A stretch of DNA of 64,000 bases from Notamacropus eugenii (taxonomy: Eukaryota > Chordata > Mammalia > Diprotodontia > Macropodidae). The position numbers were made by a program, and so were the translations under genes. The notes under the pieces were generated by a model. That model was not told the DNA's origin and ran no database searches. It saw nothing but the letters and a program-made list of their open reading frames with translations. Positions 35,972-47,800 of the stretch are shown in pieces; position 1 is the first letter of the stretch, and each line of letters begins with the position of its first letter. The DNA lies in assembly GCF_028372415.1 (NCBI RefSeq), contig NC_092878.1:255501-319500 (forward strand), written 5' to 3'.

Positions 35972-36632
35972 GTGAGGAAGTGGGTGTTTGTTGGGAGAAC
36001 ACATGCTGTGGGTGCAGAGAGGGACTCACTCAGCAACACATTTAAGCATGTATACAAGTTTTCCTTGGGGAACGGACAGCATCAGCACTCCCAAAGGGCA
36101 GAGATTGGCTTAAGAGGAAGAGGCAGAATCTAGGGAGGCTAGGGCAGGGGGCCTTGGGTGACAGGCCACCTTGGATGCCACTATGTCACCTCTTTGGGTC
36201 ATGTGGCCTCTGGCACATGACCAGTCGTTGGCAGCTACTTCTTTGTAAGCAAAGCAGCTTTCCTCTTACTGCTGTTATTTTAGTACGTACAGCTACGTAT
36301 AGGGTCAGAGAAACATGGGGTGAGATTGTGCTACTTGTCTTTTGAGAGCATTATCAGATTTTCATGTGCACCAGCAGTCTGAGGTGACTCACAAAAGGAA
36401 CAGTGTTTCAGTATGAAAATATACATGATCTGGGTAAGGTTAAACCCCTTCTCAACAAAGCTCTAAGGAAATAAATAAATAAAATGTTTGTATTTCTTAT
36501 GAAATTTTGTAAGTGACCAAAAACCAGATGGTGCCCCTTAAAACTTGCTCAAGGGAAGCAAACATGCTGAGTGGTTCTTGTCATGTGCCCTCATGAAGCA
36601 AGAAGCATTGAACCTGCCCCCTCTGTCTTCAG

Positions 36633-36776
36633 GAACGAATACAAGTCCTGGAATTGGAGCTCCACACTATTGGTAACAGTAAGATAGTGCTGGAGAAGGA
36701 GCTCCAGGAAATCATCTCCCTGACCAGGCAAGAGCTGGAAGAGTATAGGGAGAAAGTCATAGATCTGGAAGATGAG
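36633..36776 (+). pseudogene. GOLGA3: GOLGA3 pseudogene exon block 2
   Basis: The acceptor is at 36631-36632. The translation is ERIQVLELELHTIGNSKIVL, then EKELQEIISLTRQELEEYRE, ending VIDLEDE. The expected donor at 36777-36778 reads AT instead of GT, and reading through hits a stop soon after (near 36810). This looks like a G-to-A splice-site loss. Confidence 0.85.
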
Positions 36777-37156
36777 ATGCTCGTCTCTGTTTTTTCTTGG
36801 GGGAGAGGTTAAGGGATGCTGCAGGGATGGAGGGTGGGGATGGCAGAAAAGATGGACAGGTGTCTGTGGGGACTGCAATAATGTGCTGGCTAGTGATTGG
36901 GGTTTGTGATGGTTGAAGCTGGTTTCTTGGGATCTTGTGCACCCATCTCATGCTTTAGTACTGCTAACTATTGTCTGGTATTGTGTTGAGTAGAACTCTA
37001 CCAATGCCACTTCTGTACATCTGTAACATATTCCATTGGTATAGTCTCTTTCCTTGAACACTACTCTGCATGATAAGTGTTCATCAAAATATTTTACTCA
37101 CTGAAGTGCCCAACCAGCTCAGGTCACAGTGAGTCTTTATTGTGATTTCTCCCCAG

Positions 37157-37354
37157 CTCCAAGAACCAAGAGGCTTCAGAAGGCAGATAAAGCACCTGGA
37201 GAATGTAAATAAGAAGTTGGCTCTGGAATTAGATCATGAGCAGGGAAAGCTGAAGATTTTGGGACAAGCCAATGCAGCCATTCACAAGCAAAAGAATACG
37301 ATGGAAATGGCATCTATCAAGAGGGAAGCAGATTTAGCACATCTGAACCTGCAG
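37157..37354 (+). pseudogene. GOLGA3: GOLGA3 pseudogene exon block 3
   Basis: The acceptor 'ctccccag' and donor GT at 37355 flank 66 codons. The translation LQEPRGFRRQIKHLENVNKK continues with LALELDHEQGKL and ends LAHLNLQ. It is open throughout and is the best-kept block, with only substitutions against the human motif. Confidence 0.88.
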
Positions 37355-38116
37355 GTATTTGGAGCCTTATGCTATTGGGTCGGTTCTCCTGGATCTTAAA
37401 GCTAAAACACATTTTTCTTTAAGAATAGTTGGGAGGAGAAAAATTTGACAGCCAGCCAGAAACAGAATTACTATTTCTTCCTATCTATCCTTGTGGAGAC
37501 AGAATTTCCACAGTGGAAATGAGAACATTTTTCCTTGTTTCATAAGGTTATAGTATAATTGGTAATTTTACTCAAAAAGGTTTTCTTAAGGCATAGATTT
37601 CTCCTCTAGGACCAAATCAACAAAATGACTGACTCGTGGGTTTGTTTCTTTGTTTGCTTCTTTTTGTTTGTTTTTGCTTAAAAAGGAAGAGGTTGCTATT
37701 GTCTTGGCCTTTCCTAAGGCCTTCCTTTGTTTGGGAGTTTTCTCTGGTAAAAATCATACTGCACTTATCAGGGACTTGGCCAGGGAGTCCAATATGGACC
37801 ACTCCTGCTTGAGAAGGCTAAGAAATAGCACTAAAGTCTCCCCATCCTGCAAGCTATGCAGTCCACTTTAACCTAGTTTCTCTGGGAAAGCGTCTTAGTC
37901 TCTTCACAGAGACTCACAATGTTGTGGCTTGTTTTTTAAGTGGCATATCAGAGTGTCCTGCTGGGAGTCAGTACCAAGGAGAACATACATTCCCCAACCT
38001 AAGGTCTCCTGCTGTGGCAGTGCTGTCACCCTACATTGGCTCTAGCTTTTACACTGACTGGTTTCTCAGACACTTGACAGGACAATGTGCCACCTCACTT
38101 CCTTCCTGTGGTCTAG

Positions 38117-38233
38117 GTCCAGGCAGCTCTACAGAAGAAACAGGAGGAAGACCAGAAAGTGAAAGAGCTCATTCAGAGGTTATAGAGGGCACTGAAGAAG
38201 GAGAAGTTCAAAGTTCAAAGCCTCAGGGAACAG
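38117..38233 (+). pseudogene. GOLGA3: GOLGA3 pseudogene exon block 4
   Basis: 39 codons between AG (38115-38116) and GT (38234). The translation is VQAALQKKQEEDQKVKELIQ, then a TAG at 38183-38185, then RALKKEKFKVQSLREQ. The length equals that of the human segment, so the stop is a point change. Confidence 0.88.
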
Positions 38234-38505
38234 GTATAAGGGTGCTCAGGTGGATGCGGGTGCCTATGGTTGCTCCTGCTACCTCTGAATCACAGATCAA
38301 CCCTCACCAACGTCCACATGGGCTTGGCCATGATCTGGAAACACATAGGGAGTGGCAAAACCACTTCTCAGCCTCTTTCAAGTACTATTGAAAAGCCCTT
38401 TTGTCTATACCAGAAGTAAAAAGGTGTGCTTACTTGCCTGTTCATTTCACAGAAAATGCACCTTAATAGGTTTCTTGGCCTGACTCTTGCCTCCCCTTGC
38501 CACAG

Positions 38506-38645
38506 GTGGCCGCAACCAAGGTCAAAGCTGTACACAACCACCATCATTTCAAAGCTTCAGCCTTGGAACTGAGTGAAGTCAAGAAGGAGCTGCAAGCCAA
38601 GGAGCAGCTGGCTAAGGAGCTCCAGGCAGACACACACAGTCTGCT
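38506..38645 (+). pseudogene. GOLGA3: GOLGA3 pseudogene exon block 5
   Basis: The acceptor is AG at 38504-38505 and the donor GT at 38646. The translation VAATKVKAVHNHHHFKASAL continues with ELSEVKKELQAKEQL and is fully open. It ends in phase 2, which joins in frame to block 6. Confidence 0.9.
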
Positions 38646-38669
38646 GTGAGTATTGCCCCACTAAGCTTT

Positions 38670-38885
38670 GTCTGGGGTCCAAAACACCAGAGTTCAAATC
38701 CAGCATCAGGCACTTACTGTGCCAACTCTTCAGCCTCTGTCTGCCTCAATTTTCTCAACTTTAAGATGAAGATGTTGATAGCACCTACTCCAACAGGGCT
38801 GTGGTGATAATCCAATGAGATGATCATTGTAAAGTGCTTGGCATAGTTCCTGGCACATGGTAGGCACTTAATAAATGTAGCCATT
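38670..38885 (+). repeat. Core-SINE in a GOLGA3 pseudogene intron, sense
   Basis: It shows 'gagttcaaatccagcatcag', 'cctcaattttctcaacttta' and 'ttcctggcacatggtaggca'. Confidence 0.75.
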
Positions 38886-39508
38886 CATGGTATTATTATT
38901 AATACATCTCAATATCTCCCAAGGTCCAGAAGCTAGAGACACGGGCACAATGTCTTTTCATGCCTGGGTCATTACCAATACAGACTTTCCTGGTTTGACC
39001 ATACTTGCCCTTGGACTTTATCTCTATCCAGCACTGGGCTATTGGGTAGGATCAGAAGGAGAAGCTCAGATTCAGTTTGGGCCACTTTCTAGGGCAGCAC
39101 AGCTTTTAACTCATATAAGGGACAGGCCGAGTTTATGCCAGCATAAGAATGCCTCAGTGGCACACTTGAGAGTAACCTGCAAGGGTGTAGTAAATCACCC
39201 TTAAAACAGATCTGGTGTCTGTGACCATTGTAGACAGCCCCTGGTCAGGATCATCAGTCAGGCTCATCACAAACATCTAGTTATCAGACATCTCTGCTTT
39301 CCTGTTTCTTGGAGTCTGTGTTCTCATAAATCCCCAGTGCTCTGGGAACATCATGTATGTCTTGCATTCATGACCTTCACAAAAATGCACAATACAATGA
39401 GAGGTGCCATCACTTCTAGACTGGACTTAGAGACTTTTACAGCCAAAAAGAGTTGCAGATCAGCATAGAAACATTATTTTTGCTTGTTATTCTTGTTTCC
39501 ATTCCTAG

Positions 39509-39588
39509 GGCGCAGGAGAGAAAACACTGCCGAGAAGTGTCCCGGTTGCAGCAGAAGTTGGCAGAAGCTCGAGCTCAGCTACAGCAAG
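39509..39588 (+). pseudogene. GOLGA3: GOLGA3 pseudogene exon block 6
   Basis: The acceptor is AG at 39507-39508. Joined to block 5 the frame reads LAQERKHCREVSRLQQKLAE, then ARAQLQQ. No GT follows at the expected place; 'caag|gc' at 39588-39590 could be a GC-type or mutated donor. The frame stays open to a TGA near 39671, but with no golgin-like sequence. Confidence 0.8.
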
Positions 39589-40419
39589 GCAAGATGAGCA
39601 AGGCAATGTCCCCTGACCTGAGCTCCCTCATGGGGCAGGACAGGCCTTGTGGTCATGCTGCAGAACCTTGACCAGCAGAATCATGTTCCCTCTGCCAGTT
39701 TGTAGTTAGTTAATGTCCCAAGAGGAAGAGACTTTGTGATGGAAAGTTTGTTAGGATCCAAACAGGTGGCAAGTTCTGGACCTTATCCTTCTCAGGAGAA
39801 CTGGTGTGAGTATAACCGAAACCAGAAAGCTGCTCCTGGATACCTCTGTTCAGATGCCTCAAGTTCCACTCATCATTTGCTTGGGGCCATGGCGCGCCCA
39901 AGGCCCACTCTGTATAGGCTCTTCCTGCAATGTCTTTAGAGGACTTTCATAAATTTGAGGAGAATTGCTGTAAATCATCCATCTGAAATAAATGTACCAG
40001 TAAAATAAAGGTGAAACCTGATGACCCATTGCATAAATAACAGTTGCTTATGATGCCAAAAGTCCTTCATGAAAAACTCTCATCTACTGGTTCATATCTA
40101 AGGGGAGTTATATTGATGATCATAAGTTTTACAAGTTAATATAATCCCCATGAGTTCCCACATTGCAAGTGCTTTACAAACATGAAAATGCAATATAAAT
40201 GCTAGCTATTACTTGGGGGGCATCAAAACATGGGCATTGTACTTGTTGAATTTGGGGGCCCTCCTGTCAATAACAGGGTAACATTATGCAGAATTAGGAA
40301 ACGGGTTTGCACCGGTGTACCATTATTTTCTCTGTCTCCCTCCCTCCCCCCTGCAGTCTCTGTCTGTCTGTCTGTAAAAGGTAGGCACCAATCACATGAA
40401 TAACACCTTTGTTTTTCAG

Positions 40420-40580
40420 AAGAAGGAACTGAATGGAGAGACCAGTTCCAACCCTGTGACTCCCATTTCAATTCCAGACTGCCCTGTCCCTGCCTCCCTT
40501 CTGGAGGAGCTGCTCGATCCCCAGCCCACTGTGAGCAAGGAGAAGCTCCAGACTCTGCACAGCTGTCTCCAGCACCTGGG
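40420..40580 (+). pseudogene. GOLGA3: GOLGA3 pseudogene exon block 7
   Basis: The acceptor is AG at 40418-40419 and the donor GT at 40581. The translation KKELNGETSSNPVTPISIPD, then CPVPASLLEELLDPQP, carries the motif IPDCPVPASLLEELL that is diagnostic for the golgin A3 C-terminal region. It ends in phase 2 and joins block 8 in frame (LGQDMDSLQRQ). Confidence 0.92.
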
Positions 40581-41499
40581 GTAGGACTTTTATGTTTTTC
40601 ATTTGTTAAAGAAAAGGAAATATGTTGGGACCATACTTTCATGTCACTTATGCCAAACACCCAACAAGCGGGTCTGTCAACCTAAAAACCTCTTCCTTCC
40701 CTGTGTCTCCATGGCAAGTTACTACCTCTCACAAGATGACAAAAGTTTCTGACTTGAACAGGATCACCCAGGGACTCTGTCTGCCAGCTCACACCTGAAC
40801 AAAACTCCCCTTGAACAGATCCCCAACACTGGGTGAGCTTGGCCTTCCCAAACTGCGGCCTATGGGCCCTGTGCTACCCACCAGAGGATTTCAGGCTTGG
40901 TCACTGACAAATGTACAGGAAAACATCCTTTGTATGCAGAGGAAATCCTTAGGCCCACTGCTTCCAGCCCCAGGGCCCGAGGGCCACAGGTTGCACAGGC
41001 CTGCTCCAACCTCAGCCAGGAGACCTGTCCTCATGGGGCAGCCCTAGCCAGAGTGGGACAATTCTAAGTGATTTTGGTTTTTCACTCATCCATCCTTTGT
41101 TGATACATACTGTGTGTGCACCCAGGAATGAGAACAGGAGATACAACTTAGGAGAGTCTTACAATCTACTCTAGTATATAAGACACATATAATAGAGAAT
41201 GACAGGCATATTTAAGTTTTAGAGGGATTCGAAGGAAGGGAGACTGAATTGGACTCTTCTCAGAGGAGTTTTGGATTCTACTCCACAGAGACTGCAGAGA
41301 AAGGCTTCCAAGGCAAGGGGAACGCATGAAGGAAGGCAAGACTAAGCAGAGCTAAGCCAGTTAAGACGATCAGCTGACCTCTGCCTCCAGGAAAGATGCT
41401 TTGTTAATCAGTACTCAAATGTAGAGCCAGTTGGGTCACCCTCTCCCTCACCTGCTTGCCTTCACACTACCACTTGACAATGGCTTTCTTCCTCTGTAG

Positions 41500-41595
41500 T
41501 TCAGGACCATTGTAGGCCATGTTGTGAAGTGGCAAACCACTCCAAGAAATGCCAAATGAGGTCATGAAGAGTTGGACAAGACAGAACGTCACAGC
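41500..41595 (+). repeat. RTE-tailed SINE fragment, sense
   Basis: It shows 'gtggcaaaccactccaagaa' and 'gaggtcatgaagagttggac', the 3' part of the same SINE type as at 62330. Confidence 0.7.
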
Positions 41596-42059
41596 CTATA
41601 TCATTTGGTCAATATTCCTTGTTTTGACCAGTTTGGAGGATGCCTTTGAATTCTTTTAATTGGCATATCTTTGATTGTGAGGGAGGTTGAACAAAAGAAA
41701 AGGCTTTCAATTTTAAATTTAAACTTGAATTTTTAAATTTAAATTTTAACTTAAGTTTAAACTTCTAAAAAGATTTCATTTCATTACGGAAAAAGAGGAA
41801 GATGAAACAAGAGTCAGGACTAAGGCTCCTGCTGAATGATCCACCTGAGATCAAAGAGGCAGCTCCTCTTACTGCAATTTTGTTTCCTTTACTAAGCTGA
41901 ATTAATTTTGAACAGAAAGAGCTGTTTAACAAGATGATGCCTGAGTTAAGAAAGGTACCTGATTGCCTTTGTTGACTTCAGGGCACCAGGCACAGTTGAA
42001 CTCTCAAGGTACTGGGAAAAATAAGGCAGATGTCACCAATGAGGCCACAAACAAGGATC

Positions 42060-42500
42060 TGGGAAAAATCATGGAGCACAGGAGAGGACCAAAGGAGGGC
42101 GAATGTCCTGATCTTCAAAACAGGGAAGAGAACGCAGTCTGCACATGGAGAATAAGGAGGGTGATCTCTGTTGCTGAGAAATTATAGATCATGTTATTAA
42201 AGGGGTGGCTAGAAAACTGCTAGAAAATCAGGAGGTGCCAGCAGCTGGTGCCAGCTTTTCCAAAGCCACACCCAGCTCATTTCATCACCCCTCTTCTAAA
42301 GGTCATTAGACTGCTCAGAAAGGGGAATGCTGGAGTTACCATTTACCTAGATTTTAGCAAATCATTTGACCAAGCTTCCCATGCAGGCCCTTCCAAAACA
42401 AGTGATTGTGGCTAGAAGGTAATACTTTCAGATAGACTTAGGAGATAAAAGACAAGATTCAAAGAGCTGTCATATATCAGCTACTTAAATAAAGGCATAG
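42060..42500 (+). mobile_element. CR1/L3-type LINE fragment
   Basis: At 42334-42395 the translation VTIYLDFSKSFDQASHA matches RT motif A (YLDFSKAFD) of CR1/L3 elements. Words upstream (KGWLEN, near 42205) fit the preceding region. It is strongly decayed and lies in the last intron of the GOLGA3 pseudogene. Confidence 0.65.
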
Positions 42501-42589
42501 ATGGGATGCTTTTCAAAAACAGTAATTATAATAGTCAGGATGCCAAAGATCTCACATGCTAAAATTATTAGGTCAAATCTAGTAAGATG

Positions 42590-43375
42590 AAATTGGTTTT
42601 GGTCTCTTTAATTATGAACTTCAAAAACATCAACCAATATGACTGTCTGTCAACGTAAAATAGAAAAGAGGGAAAAGAGAATTGTATATGAAACCATGAA
42701 TCTCTATTATATGTAGTTTGGGTAATTTTAAAGTATATGTTTAATTTATGGGGCCTACGTAGACTTCTTTGTCTATGTCCCCTTTCTGAACTTGATTCTC
42801 TTTTTCTCTCGATATTTCTAAATGTATTTTGTAACTCATTTTTTTTTATTTTTGGCATCAGTATCTCCTTGTTATACTTGCATCCCAAGTATTTATATTC
42901 TTCCTTCTAATCCTCCCCCAAGAGAAAGAAATCTGCCCCCCCCTTCTAACAGACTAAGATAATAAGGGGGAATCATATATCTGTCATCACGAAAGATAGT
43001 ATGATTCTGCACTTGTAGTCTGTACCAAGAGGATGGAGGCCTGCTTCATTACTACTCTTCTGGAGTCATTGATTAGTCATTGCATTGACCAGAATCTTAA
43101 GTCTGTTGGAGGAATATTCCTTTACAACATTGCTGTCATCATATATAATTGTGCTTTACTCTCTCAGCTCGTAGGTCTTCCTAGATTTCACTTAATCCCT
43201 TTTATAACTATATACTGTGCAGTAATATTCTCTTCCATTCATATACCATAATGTTTTCACCCATTCTCTAATTGATGGACACACCCTCAGCCTTCAATTC
43301 TTTGCTGTAACAAAAATAAATATTTTGCATTTATCTGTCCTTTCCTTCTTCTTTGGTCTCTTTGGAGTATAAAAT
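42590..43375 (-). mobile_element. L1 LINE 3' end, minus strand
   Basis: In reverse, 43370-43190 reads as the ORF2 C-terminal word CPSIREWVKTLWYMNGREYY with stops, followed by 3' untranslated-like sequence. The lower boundary is uncertain. Confidence 0.55.
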
Positions 43376-43835
43376 TGTTTACTAGGGATAAAATAATTAA
43401 GGATCAAAAGATCAACTTCACTAATAAACTACAGGGGAAGGTATGATCAGACAGTGATTGACCTGAAAGAATCTGGCCTTTCAGGGCACTCCAAGCTCCA
43501 GTTGAGTCAGTAGTGTAATATGGCAGACAAGAGAGCTAGAATGATCTTTGCTGAAATAAGAAAAGAACATACCCAGACCTGGGAAGGCATTCGTTCCTCT
43601 GTACTTTGTCCCAGTCAGTGCACAGCCAAAAGGCAGTATGAAGGTCCTTGGTAAATTGGAAAGTGCCATCACAATGGTCAGGGGTCTTCAGTCCCTGCCA
43701 CCTAATCTGGAGAGGGAAGAGGTCATGATTAGCTTGGTAAAGAGGATATTTGCAGGACCTATGGTAGTTTTCAAGCTGACACAAAGGGGAATGGGAGTCC
43801 TCAAGAGGTGGTCAGTTCTCTCTATTCCAGCAGGT

Positions 43836-44834
43836 TTTTAGGGAGAAGCTAGAATTTCTGAGGGGTTTTCAAGAGATAATTTTTGATTTATGCATTGTTG
43901 ATTATCTGCTGATAGATCACCTTTGATCCCATAGGAGATGAGTATGTCCTTTGAATATATCTGTGATTTTAAAATGTCACATGTTGATAGATTAGGCTTA
44001 ATGCAACTATTTTCTCTCTGTTTTTGTTTTTCTCTTGGTTATTGGTGAAAGGATAAGGGTGTTGTGGGGTTTTTAGGTCTAATCCTATCATATGTTCCTC
44101 TTTTCAACAGATAAACATCTTGATGTACCATTTCATTGTCATCAAACTTTCACTATTTTAAGTGGTTAACTGTATGATCTTGCTCAAATTTATGTTAATA
44201 TATACTATAAGGCTGAGAACCCAAGTTTATATTCAGCCACATCCAGTTGCTAATGAGGGCTTTCTGTTTGCTTTGGAAACTGAAATTTTAAATGTTGTGG
44301 TAGAAAATTATTATAGCTCTTTCTGCTGTTTCTGGAGTTCATTTCACACAGTATTTATTCCTTTGACCTGTTTCGTTTTCTTAAAAGGCAAGACATGGAT
44401 AGTCTTCAACGCCAAATGGAAGAACTCATGATCACAATGCAAGAATCGATGCCTTCATGGACTCATCGATGGAATGTCCCTTAATGGACCTCTCCATTAC
44501 CTGCCCATCTGTTGCTTCTAGGGAACTCAAAAACTCTAGCTTTGACTAACAGGAACAGAGCCACCCCGTCAACACCCAGTCAGTTTTGAAGCAATGACCC
44601 TGAATCTGAATAAGCTTTATTTTCCTCCAGAGAAGAAAACACTTATTTTGTAACTTTTATTTTATTTTTCAAATATATACATCCTACATTTGGATGTCTA
44701 TAAATAGTAAAAAATATAATCATGTAATTGTTGCAAAATACCCTTATACAATTTTAAAATTGCTTGAATTATCTGTTTTGTTCTTCTGTCTCATTGCCAT
44801 ATTTAAGTCTGCTGCTAGAAAATCTTGTATATAG
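43836..44834 (+). pseudogene. GOLGA3: GOLGA3 last exon (block 8) with intron and 3' UTR, copy 2
   Basis: After the tract 'tttcgttttcttaaaag' (AG at 44386-44387) the exon 44388-44484 reads QDMDSLQRQMEELMITMQES and ends WTHRWNVP with TAA at 44482-44484. It is in frame with block 7. The block repeats 18455-19520 with scattered differences and an about 80-base deletion in its intron near 43848. The 3' UTR is cut at 44834 by the 5' end of an L1 and resumes at 49523. Confidence 0.85.
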
Positions 44835-47800
44835 GGATGGAGTCAAGATGGCAGAGTGAGAGCAACTACTGACTTAAGCTCTTAGACAAACTCCTGCAAA
44901 TATCTCTAAAAAGAGAATCTGACCAAATTTTGGAGGTGCAGAATCCAATAGAAGACAGACTGTGGCAGATTCACGGACCAGGACAGACTGGAAGGTCAAC
45001 AGGAAGGATTTGTTCCAGGGGTGAGCCCACGCAGCAGGCCAAGCAGGAAACCCCCCGGGGGCAGGACACCAGAGTGGCAGCCCAGGGCAGGAGACCAGCG
45101 GGAGCCAAGCAAGTGACAGCCATTGAGCCCCAGGAATCAACCACAGCTGCTCCTAAGACTTTCAGCCTACAGATTAAATGTCTGTAAGTCACTTACTTGA
45201 ACTCCTGGGAGACAAATGGCAGAGTGATAGGTAAATGCTCCCTCCCTCTCCCTTTATCGACCTTGAAAGAACCATAAAATTTTTCCCCAGAAAAATCCTG
45301 AATCAGTAGGATCAACAGAAGGGGCAAACAGTCTCATAGCACATGAAATTAGGAAAATCACTAAAGAATATTCCTCTTACTGTGGTGGAGGCAAACCAGA
45401 AGGAGAGGAGCCCCAGGGGGGTGGAAACATGCACTAGGACCCAGGCATGCCTCAGCACTCTAGGGGAAATGGGGAGACAATAGAGCAGCCAGGATCACCA
45501 AGTCCTGAGTTTGCCTTTGCTCTAGCTCAGCTGAGGAGATCTCTTGTGATCAGACCACCCTTCCCCCACACTTAACAAACTGGCCCCAGGGATAATCCAG
45601 GGAAACACAAAAAAAAAAAAGAAAAAAAGGCACCTGCCCTTTGCTCTCTCACACCAGCAGCTCAACACCAGGTTTTCCAGCTTCTAACTGAAAGAACCAG
45701 AGGCCACAACACACAAAGCCTCACCTTCATGAACAAGAAGCAAAGGAGGAAGCAAGAAACCATAGAATCTTTCTATGGAGACAAGAACCAAAACAAAGAA
45801 GTCAGTATTGAGACTGTACTCCCATCTAAAACTTCAGAAGGGACTATGAACTGGTCGCAAACACAAAGAGCACTCTTGGAACAGCTGAAGAAGGAAATAG
45901 AAGGAAAACTGGCCAATGATTTTAAAAGTATGAAAAAAGAATTCTATAAAGATAAAAGCTTTTTAAGAAAGAAAATTGAACAAATGGAAAAGGAAGCACA
46001 AAACCTAACTGGGAAAATTGGACAAATGGAAAAGGAAATAAAAAAACTAACTGGAGAAAATAATTCCTTAAATTGAATAATTGGACAGATGGAAAAGGAT
46101 ATGCAAAAGTTAACTGTAGAAACAATGTAATAAAAATTAGAATTGGGTAAGTAGAAACTAATGACTCTATGAAACATCAAAAATCAGTCAAACAAGATGT
46201 AACAAGGAGAAGATAGACGAAAATGTAAAATGTTTAAGTGGAAAAACAACTGATCTGGAAAATAGATACAGGAAAGAAAATTTAAGAATTATTGGCTTAC
46301 CAGAAAGGCATGATGAAAAAAGGAGTCTGAACATCTTCCAAGAAATCATCAAGGAAAACTACCCAGAAGTCTTAGATCCAGAGGGTAAAATAGTAATCGA
46401 AAGAATCCACTGTTCACCTCCTGAAAGGGATCTGGAACTAAAAACACCAAGAAATATTCTTGCCAAATTCCAGGACTATAAAGTGAAGGAGAAAATACTA
46501 TACAGGCAGCCAGAAAGAAACCATTCAAATATCGAGGAGCTACAGTCAGGATCATACAGGACTTTTCAGCTTCTACATTAAAAGATCGAAGGAATTGGAA
46601 TATGATATTCCATAAGGCAAAGGAACTGGGACTACAACCAAGGTCCAATTACCCAGCAAAGTTCAGCATGACATTTCAGGAAAGGAGATGGACATTCAAC
46701 GAAATGAGGGATTTCCAGATCTTTCTGACCAAAAGACCAGAACTCAGTACAAAATTCCATCTTCAAATACGTGTCTCTAGAGAGGCATAAAAAGGGTAAA
46801 CAGGGGAAAAGAAAAACTTGTTACTCAGTTTGGGCAAATTGATTACTGTAAGAGAAGATGATACTTGTTAATAGTGAGAATTGTACATCTATTATAAACT
46901 ATAAAGGCGATATACAAAGATAGAGGGAATGGGTATAAAGTAAATGATGTGATGATAAAAATGTGATTCAAGCATGTGAAGGAATTGTAACAGGAGATAT
47001 GAAAAGGAGGAAGCAGGAAATGACAAATTACATCACAGGAAGAAGTACAAAATTATAGTAGAGGGAAAGAGGGGAGGGAGATGAGCATTGTTTGAGAGGT
47101 ACTACCATCTGATTTGGTTCAAGGAGGGAACAATGAACTTAATTAAGTATATAAATCTAACTAGCTCCAGAGGCAGTAGGAGGGGAAGGGGGAAGAAAGG
47201 AGAGGGGAAGTTAAAAGGGAGGGAAAAAGTAGTAAGGGGAAAGGGGAATAAGGGGGAGGGGGGCTGAAAAAAGGAAGGGAAGACTCCAGAAGGTGGTGGT
47301 CAAAAGTGAAAAACTCTATTGAGGAGGGGAAAGGAGACAGGAGAACTAAAAGCACAAGCAGTGAGAAAGAGGATGGAGGGAAAGACAGATTGTAATCACA
47401 ACTGTAAATGTGAATGGAATGAACTCTCCCATAAAATGAAGATGGATAGGAGAATGGATTAAAAGCCATAATCCAACAATATGTTGTTTACAAGGAACAC
47501 ATTTGAAACAGTCAGATACACACAGGGTAAAGGTAAAAGGCTGGAGCAGTACATATTATGCGTCAGCTGATGTAAGAAAAGCAGGGGTAACAATCCTAAT
47601 CTCAGATAAAGCAAAAGCAGAAAAAAGATCTAATCAAAAGAGATAAGGAAGGAAACTATATCCTACTAAAAGGCACCATAGACTATGAAGCAATATCATT
47701 ACTAAACATGTATGCTCCAAGTGGTATAGCATTCAAATTCTTAGAGGAGTGGTTGGGGGAGTTGCAGGAAGAAATAGAAAGAAAAACTATACTAATGGGG

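Larger units (their letters stand above)
35602..44484 (+). pseudogene. GOLGA3: GOLGA3 (golgin A3) duplicated, non-processed pseudogene, C-terminal half
   Basis: Golgin A3 is a long coiled-coil protein on the cytoplasmic face of the Golgi. Eight blocks here match its C-terminal half in order, separated by introns, so this is a genomic duplicate and not a retrocopy. Blocks: 35602-35971, 36633-36776, 37157-37354, 38117-38233, 38506-38645, 39509-about 39588, 40420-40580 and 44388-44484. The block at 38117-38233 is 39 codons, as in the human segment. Reading phases agree across the joins 38645/39509 and 40580/44388. It is dead: TAG at 35693-35695 and 38183-38185 in frame, donor lost after 36776, and a weak or GC donor after 39588. 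About 170-200 residues are absent between the first two blocks and about 100 before 40420. Nothing matching the N-terminal half is present. The identification rests on remembered golgin A3 sequence. Confidence 0.88.

Noticed and set aside
47160..47390. Long purine-rich tract as a possible triplex or regulatory element
   Set aside because: It sits exactly between ORF1 and ORF2 of an L1, and a similar tract precedes ORF2 in the fragment at the window start (about 300-560), so it is the normal inter-ORF region of this L1 type.
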